Below are positions 57,481-64,000 of a stretch of DNA of 64,000 nt, piece by piece. How positions within the stretch are numbered: position 1 is the stretch's first letter; every line of letters begins with the position of its first letter. Both the position numbers and the translations under genes were made by a program. Source of the DNA: Panicum virgatum (Eukaryota; Streptophyta; Magnoliopsida; Poales; Poaceae); the NCBI RefSeq assembly GCF_016808335.1, contig NC_053150.1, positions 30,496,238 to 30,560,237 of the forward strand. The letters are read 5' to 3'. The notes below the pieces were generated by a model. The model saw only the letters and a list, made by a program, of their open reading frames with translations. It made no database searches and was not told the DNA's origin.

Positions 57481-59164
57481 TGTAAGGATCGATGGACCAA
57501 GAGGGGGTGAATTGGGCCTTTTTCAAATTTCTAAAACAAGGTAAAGCAAGCTTAACCTATGCAATACTAGTAAGGCTCAATTCACCAACTGGCTAGCTAA
57601 GCAAACTACACAACCTTAAAAAGATACAACTAGATAAGAAACTAAGTAAGGTAGAGCTAAGCTATGATCTCTAAGGTCAAGCACATGAATAATTGCATGA
57701 AAGTAAGTGCTTGAAAGTAAAGAGTGGGCAAGAGACAACCGGATTTTTTTCCCGTGATGTCGATGTGTTAGCACACACCCCTAATCCACGTTGTGATACT
57801 CACTAAGAGTCTTGTCACCTCCCAAGTCACCGAGACGAGGGCGCTCACTAAGAGTCTCTGTTCACCATCCCGGCGTGGTGGAGCTCAAGCCACGTACAAA
57901 CTTCTTCGGGCTCCCACAATCGTTGGCAAGCTCCGGAAGAAACACCTTCAATCACCAAGATCACCTAGGTGCTGCCAATCACCAAGAGTAACAAGATAGG
58001 GCCTTCACTTGAGCAAGAACCGATCACCAAGAACGGATGCACACAAGCTTCTCTCTTCTCAAGTCCTTAGTCTTGCTTCTTGATTGATTGAATGAACAAA
58101 TATGTGGAAGATGAAGCTCAAGATGGCTCTCAATAATGTATGAGTGTATGAATGTAGCCTGGTGTTAAGAGAGTGCAAAATGACCCATTGGAGGGATATA
58201 TACAGGCAGCTCACACGAATAGAGCCGTTGGAGAAAAGCTGCCAGAAAACTGTGTAGCGCCGGTTAATCCGACGTACCTCCAATAGTTAGCGTCGGTTTA
58301 ACCGATGAATGTAAACTGACCATTCTGAAAACTAGCCGTTACAACTTGGACAGATTAACCGACGTATCATCGGTTTAACCGGTGAGTGTAGTTGCCCACT
58401 GATCAACTGAAAAACCAAGTCTCTGGACAACTGCACCGACATTAACTCAAAACCATCGTCGGTTTAACCGGTGAGTACAACTTCTGAAATCCCTGGAAAA
58501 ACCATCTCACTGGTCAATTGCACCGACGTCTCATTTCAAACAGCGTCAGTTTAATCGGTGTATTGAACTTGAAATGCCCTGGAAAAACCAACTCTGGACT
58601 AATGCACCGACGTTAATTCAAACAACATCGGTTTAACCGGTGTATAGAACTTGTCCAGACTCTGCTGACTTTGTTTAACCGACGTATAGAAAAGTGGAAG
58701 CGTCAGTTAAACCGGTGTTAAAGACTTTTTCTGATTTTGCCTTTTCTGATTTGAGTCTTGAACGAAATCCAAATATTTTTGAGATATAAGTTGAAAACCA
58801 CTTATTTGAACTTCTAGGAACCTGAGTGACCATAGTGTGCATCCATTTTTGATTGACCATGTCCATGCTCAAGTTACTTGGCCTTAACCCCTCTTAATAG
58901 TGCGATCACTATAAAACTATAAAACCTATACTAACCTAAGTATCCTTCTCAACCTTATTACACTTAGGACTAGAAAGATCCTTAGTCTTGACATATAATT
59001 GAGTTGAATACCGAGATCGCCTTTTTGAATAATGAAATTGAGGGGCCTCTTTTGACATATGACCAAATGAGCGGTAATGATACATTAAGCTGCACAAACT
59101 CATTAGTCACAATAATAGTTGTCATTAATCACCGAAACATACCTTGAGGGCCTAGATGCTTACA
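57481..59164 (-). mobile_element. Solo LTR of the Copia F family
   Basis: TGTAAGGATCG to ATGCTTACA, 1684 bp, with perfect TSD TGCTG (57476-57480 and 59165-59169). It shares the F LTR's palindrome cluster (about 58260-58715) and the TATATACAGG box near 58197, but differs from F at many more positions than the two F LTRs differ from each other, so it is older. Confidence 0.93.
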
Positions 59165-59169
59165 TGCTG

Positions 59170-59437
59170 CTAGGAAGCCAGCACCAAAGTCTCTCCATTA
59201 GTCCAAGAGGATAGTAGGAAGATATTTATTTGTGGGCAAAGATTTTGTTAGGTCCACCAAGGTGTGAACACTTTTATTACAGACCGCGTGGTTCCAGTCG
59301 GTCTGAAGTAAATATGTATTCATGATTTGCTTAGGAAAACTTTACAACCTATACGGTCTTGACATATAGACTGAAATTTTAAGCATATTTTTTGTGATTG
59401 ATAAATTATTATATATTGTTGCTTTGTCGATTACTTT
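59170..59437. other. Short unassigned stretch
   Basis: No gene. A small inverted pair, AGACCG and CGGTCT, lies near 59282-59316. Confidence 0.35.
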
Positions 59438-59972
59438 TTAGGGCATCACTAGGGTATAAGGCCGGCGTCGACCTTACCCTGGGATCCATCTCGGATGAGG
59501 TCTCCCTCTCTTATGTACTCCCTCCATTCCAAATTATAAGTCATTCCAAGAATTTTGGAGAGTCAAACCATCTCAAAGTTTGACCAAAATTATAGAGTGA
59601 AACACAAAAATTTATGACATCAAATAGGTGTACTATGAAAATATAGCTAACAAAGAATCTAATACTACTTAATTGGTATCATAAATGTTATTATCTTGTT
59701 ATATAAATTTGGTCAAAGTTGAAAATTCTTGACTCTTCAAGATTTTTGGAATGACTTATAATCAATGTTCAAAATAGCGGCCTATAGCCTCATTTAGCTG
59801 TTTTGCAAATTGAATAATTAAGTTCAGAATTAAGATGTTCAGGACATCAAATCAAACTGATGCAGGTCACAAAGTTCATTACATCATCAAATAAGCAAAA
59901 GGTCTAGATGTTCAGTACATAATAGAGGTTAGACAAACACAAAGTTTTAGTGAGTTTCTAGTTTCTACCCAT

Positions 59973-62556
59973 CTAATCATCACCAGTAGAATCAGAAGTG
60001 TTCATCTCCATTGAAATGTCAGCATCTTGGTCAGTTTCTGATTCATCAGAAGAAGCAGAAGCTGCAGCCTTCTCTGAATCATCAGATAGAAGAGACTTGA
60101 GGCTCCTGAGCTTCTTTTTCCTAGGGCGCACAGGCACAGGTCTCTTTCTTTTGGCTTGGGGTTGTGATATTGAAACTCCCTGTGACTGTGATGTTCTAGC
60201 TCCATCATTTGCACTTTCAGGAACTTCTTTTTCTTCTTCATTTGCTGGTACCAATCCAGTGATGAACTCATTGCTATTGTCTGCAAGAACATCATCTATT
60301 TCCTTCTCTATTGGATCTCTACTCTTGTTCTCTCTCTTTTGCTGCAATTTAGAGTTAAATTTGACAAATACAAGATCCCTCATCCTATCATGTCCTAGTC
60401 TGTTGCGACGCTTTGTGTGAACTTGTGTGTAGGTGAAAAAAATTAAAGGAACAGAAGAATGTGAGTTACTGGTTTAGCAATACTTCAATGAAACAGAAGA
60501 ATATTTTTCATACCTGTTCAAATACTGACCAATTCCTCTCACAAGCCGAGGAGCTGCATGTCAAATTTAAAATCCTCATTGCCAATATCCTGAGATTTTG
60601 TGCGCCTGTGCCATGATTGAGCCACCATTTTGCTGCATAAAGAAGTTTAGAGTGAAATGGTGTTTACAACAAAAATATGGTATTCACCAATCATATTAGA
60701 TTATTCACTATTCACCTAGATTGAGGTTTTTGTTTCTCCTCTGCCTTATGGCAATTTCATGTCCAAATGACTCTTTTTGTTCCTGATAAATGTTGATTTC
60801 TTCGATGATATTGTCTTGAGTTTGTTCATCATCAACTAACTTTGTAACACAGTCAATTACAGCAGCTCTAAATGTGCCAGCAAGGTCAATCTCTGACTTT
60901 TTTGGGTAATAATAATAGGGGTTCAAATAGTACCCAGCCAAGTGAAGTGGAGTCTTGAGCTTGTTGTCCCACCTTTTGTCAATAATATCCCAAGCAACTT
61001 TGAATTTACTCTCATCATTGTCAAACCTTTCAGCTATTTCTTTCTTTGCCTCAAGCATACTTGCATGGAAGAATCCCATTGCTGGTATGTCACTGTCCAT
61101 CCTCCTAAGCACATTAGCCAATGGCTCAAAAAAATTTATAGCAGTGTCAACATTCTTCCAAAAGGCTTCAGATCACACGACTTTATTGGCTTTCTTCCCT
61201 TTTGCTTTTTTCAAGTAACCCAATTCGTTGAGCTCATCCGATCTAAATAGCCGTGTCAACTCCTTCTTATTGTCTTGCATACTTTTCAGATTTAAATAAG
61301 CAGTAGCAAATCGAGTGATCCCAGATCGCACCAAATCTTTGCCAAGAAATTTCCTTATCAAATCCAACACCCTTGTATGAGCATACAAGAATGTAGTCAC
61401 TTGTCTTACACTAGCAATGGTTTCCTCAACTGGCCCATGCTTCCCAATATCCTCTAGCATGAGATCTAAGCAGTGAGCAGCACATCCATTCTAAAATATG
61501 GAGGGTCTCTTTGCTGCCAAAAGACTTGCTGCTGCTACATTGACACTAGCATTGTCAGTGACCACTTGGACAACATTTTCCTCCCCTATATCTTCAATGC
61601 ATTTGTCCATAAGGTCAAATATGTATTTGCCATCTTTCCTGGCAGATGAGCATTCAACAGAATCTAAGAAACATACACCATGAGCACTATGCACAACCAA
61701 ATTCATTACTCCCCTGCCCTTTCTATCTGTCCATGCATCTGTCATAACTGTGCAACCTGTTTGTTGCCATGATTCCTGATGGTTCTTGAATGTAGCCAAC
61801 ACTTTTTGCTTCCTTTTCTTCAAGAATGGTACACTCATCTCATATGCACTAGGCCCTCTCAAACCTTTACCAAAAGATCCAATTGCCTCGAGCATGTGGG
61901 CAAAGCTAGGAAGGTTGACTTTGTTGTGTGGAATACTAGCTTCATAGAAAAACTGGCATATATACTCACAAGCTCTATCCCTCCTCTCTTCTCTTTTCTG
62001 AGTTGTTATCTTTGTTTGAACTTTTTGGCTCACATTAGATCCCCCTTTGAACAGATTCTTCTATAGTACTAGGCTTGTAGAATTTCTCAATTGTGACATC
62101 ACCTGCCACAGCTCTAGAGGTACTAGAACGAGATACTCTTGTTGGCTGCAGCACAATAACCTCATTTCCATCCTCAGAAACCTCTTCATCACCATCTGAG
62201 TGATCTAGGTCAATTCCTTCTCTTACCCTTTCCTGTTCCTTCCTTTTCTGTTCCTTTTCACCAATCTTTTTTGAAAGCAAATCTGCCATTTCTTCCTTCA
62301 CATCAGCTGGAACTAACCTGCACTTGGATACATTGTTGCCACCAATGTTGGCAAGATGGTACTTCATCCTGGTGATTCCAGCATTGACCATCTTGTCACA
62401 ATACTTGCACTGCAATGAATGCTTCTTCTTTATGTCTGGGCAAAAACAATGAGCCCATGCAGGGTCATTTGAGTTAATAGTAACATGTGTGGATGTTTCT
62501 TGTGGTACTGAGGCAGAGGCAGTGCTTGATTGGCCAGCTATACAAATATTAAGCAA
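59973..62556 (-). pseudogene. hAT transposase (BED finger, DUF659, hAT dimerisation domain)
   Basis: Order on the minus strand: a BED zinc finger (CKYCDKMVNAGITRMKYHL, 62460-62340), an acidic/basic linker, DUF659 with TDAWTDRKGRGVMNLVVHS and VVTDNASVNVAAA (catalytic-type Asp residues, 61760-61540), the all-alpha insertion domain, then the C-terminal dimerisation motif CSSSACERNWSVFEQ (60511-60560) in a separate exon (about 60511-60637), and a Ser/Asp-rich tail ending at 59973. Introns lie near 60640-60710 and 60420-60510. Damage: one extra base in a C-run (62041-62045), TAG (61491-61493, likely from a Trp codon) and TGA (61173-61175, likely from an Arg codon). Exon edges are approximate. An upstream exon near 62755-62800 may exist. 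Confidence 0.88.
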
Positions 62557-62559
62557 AGT

Positions 62560-63125
62560 ATTACAAATTGATCTAATTGGCCTTGCAAAATAGAGATTAA
62601 CATATGCATTTTAATAACAGGGCAAACTAGCAATTTTACACGCAATGTCAAGCTAGTAGCTAAACAGTCAAACTAACATCTTTGTTAAACAAGCAACACT
62701 GGAACCGAGCTACAGAGATGGTAAGGGTGAGAACTGAGAGGAAAAAAACTAAACTTGCCTCCACGTTGCTCTGGCTGGGACATGGCGCCGGAAGTTGTTG
62801 TCCTTGTCGGCTCATCTTCCCTAGCAGGAGCAACAGCAGCAGCTTCCGTCCGTGCTGCTTGTGGGAGCCGCTGTCAGTTGCGGGCGCCGCCCCGCCGCAG
62901 CCGGTTGCGGGCGCCGCCGCCGCCGCCACTGGATGCAGCGTATCTACTGCCGCCGCCGCCGCCGCAAGGCTCGGGAAAGGACGAGTGAGGTCGAGAGGAT
63001 GCGGATGGCTAGGGTTGGGGTGCCTGGCAAGTTCTTCTAATGATTTTTTGGGCCTGGCCGTCGAAAGACATGAGAGTTTTTGGCCCAAAGTTTGCATCGA
63101 AGCGCTATATTCCAGCTTCATTTAG
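62560..63125 (-). other. 5' leader of the hAT transposase gene
   Basis: It contains a GC-rich block (62840-62990, GCC repeats). A possible first exon with an ATG near 62784 is followed by a donor-like GCAAGT. Frames here are Ala/Pro-rich on both strands; no confident coding call. Confidence 0.35.
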
Positions 63126-63849
63126 CGCTTTTAGCCGGCTAATCGCCGCTATTAGTGGAAAAAACTAAATAGCGCCACAAGCTAAGTATCCTAGCGGCCC
63201 TGCTCCACAGCAGCTATAGCGGGCTATAGCGGTGGCTATAGCCCGCTATTTTGAACATTACTTATAATTTGGAACAGAGGGAGTATAAGATCTCGTATGA
63301 GTCTTAAAGGTGGGATCCACATCTATATTAAAAAAGGAAAAAAATCCTATCCATTCTTCTTCCCAATCGCATCTTCATGTGGCCGGCTCCTTTTCTACCT
63401 CCGCGTAGCAGCAGATTGGAGCTCCCCTTCCCCGACGCTCGGGGCACCATCCCATCTCATCGTGCCCGCACACCACGCCTCGTCGCCAGCGGCCGGCTAA
63501 GCCTCCAGTCGCACCTCCAGGCTCCATTCTACTCGCGAAAAGCCAGGCTCCAAAATAGTGTCCGCCCGGTCAGGTTGGATCTCTAGCAATGGAGCGGCGC
63601 AGCCGCGCAAGGCATCGGCGCAGCTCCGGTGGCTTGGCCGGCATGGCGTGGATCGAAGCAGGGCAGCAGCCTTTCTTCCATCTCCCTTCTCTCTCTCATT
63701 TTTTTCATTCCTTAAGACTTAAGACAGGGTTGAGGCTGGTCCTCAAGCTTTTTGTCTTAAGACCCCCTCCTAGAACCTGCTCTACTATGTATGAGGTCGA
63801 CCTCAAGGGTTTTAAGACCCCCTTGTTTCACACACTACGGATGCCCTTA

Positions 63850-64000
63850 CAGGTAGATACATTGGTCAGTTGTCAAAAATATCAACCTGGTTCTTCCATT
63901 GCTTTTTTCTTTAAAAATGTGATGCAAAACCTAGTCCACGGAGCAAGTTTGATAATATATTGGATACAGATCAGCATTAGCTTACTGAAAATGATGCCAC
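63850..64000. other. Sequence right of the PIF/Harbinger element, no gene seen
   Basis: AT-rich, 151 bp to the window edge. Too short to classify. Confidence 0.4.

Larger units (their letters stand above)
59763..63260 (-). mobile_element. hAT transposon, 3498 bp, with decayed transposase
   Basis: Ends CAATGTTCAAAATAGCGG and the complement of TAATGTTCAAAATAGCGG match at 17 of 18 bases. The 8-bp duplication CTTATAAT (59755-59762 and 63261-63268) is perfect and sits inside the Stowaway MITE. Subterminal GCTATAGC palindromes repeat at the right end. It encodes a multi-exon transposase on the minus strand. Confidence 0.95.
59518..63283. mobile_element. Stowaway MITE split by a hAT element
   Basis: CTCCCTCCATTCCAAATTAT at 59518 and the complement ending CAGAGGGAG at 63283, with TA on both sides. 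Without the hAT insertion it is about 260 bp and matches the MITE at 967-1225 across most of its length. Confidence 0.9.
59441..63846. mobile_element. PIF/Harbinger (Tourist-like) element holding two further transposons
   Basis: Ends GGGCATCACTAG and CTACGGATGCCC form an imperfect inverted repeat. The 3-bp duplication TTA (59438-59440 and 63847-63849) is typical of PIF/Harbinger. Its own sequence is about 640 bp: 59441-59517 and 63284-63846, including a GC-rich part near 63370-63660. No transposase. Confidence 0.82.

Noticed and set aside
62660..63125. Ala-rich frames on both strands at the hAT 5' end
   Set aside because: GCC-repeat composition; only a short part might be a transposase first exon.
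1..64000. tRNA, rRNA and riboswitch genes
   Set aside because: No cloverleaf with conserved arms or rRNA core was recognised; tRNA-like matches are only retrotransposon primer-binding sites.

Overview
This window is plant nuclear DNA, almost certainly from a grass and probably a panicoid one. It has one convincing host gene, a fasciclin-like arabinogalactan protein on the minus strand (5494-6285). Nearly everything else is transposable elements: Stowaway, PIF/Harbinger, MULE, CACTA and hAT DNA transposons, Sirevirus-type Copia elements and several Gypsy families. I saw no bacterial genes, CRISPR array, rRNA or tRNA gene.

Layout. Positions 1-1510 hold a diverged tandem duplication, two Stowaway-like MITEs and what may be the last exons of a plus-strand gene. 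Positions 2580-4663 hold MITE remnants and a non-autonomous hAT-like element. The FLA gene with its leader fills 5494-6400. From about 7168 to 55437 lies one old Sirevirus-like Copia element (A) opened up by nested insertions. Its 5' LTR carries a CACTA element (7533-8537). Its gag is followed by a MULE MITE (11946-12563) and a 5'-truncated Gypsy (G, to 14642). Its 3' non-coding region was entered by a non-autonomous Gypsy (D, from 15517). D then received a Gypsy solo LTR (E, 17469-31922), itself split by a young Sirevirus (F, 17963-31103), and separately a CACTA transposon (32489-51362). That CACTA holds a Gypsy (B, 34821-51155), which holds another Gypsy (C, 38024-45108). The 3' LTR of A (52073-55437) holds a solo G-family LTR. 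Boundaries rest on terminal repeats plus target-site duplications (TSDs): CAT for the CACTA, ACCGA for B, GAGAT for E, GCATC/ACATC for F, ACTAT for the solo G LTR.

Positions 55438-59164 hold CACTA sequences and a solo LTR of the F family (57481-59164, TSD TGCTG). The right end is three DNA transposons nested by superfamily: a PIF/Harbinger element (59441-63846, TSD TTA) contains a Stowaway (59518-63283, TA target), which contains a hAT element (59763-63260, TSD CTTATAAT) with a broken BED/hAT transposase gene.

Element F is the most informative mobile unit. It has gag, protease-integrase-RT-RNase H and, in the 3' position where some Sireviruses carry an env-like gene, a long extra ORF (19965-22508) with no visible membrane segment. 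The cluster of CGG-N5-CCG palindromes upstream of the LTR TATA box recurs upstream of this ORF, which suggests an internal promoter. In the Gypsy families, a 12-mer (GTGCGCTTGCGG) lies 31-35 nt from the U5 end of every LTR whose U5 end is present, and a CTCGAGGACGAGCAA box lies 18-21 nt inside the 3' LTR. Divergence estimates are by eye; no alignments were run.
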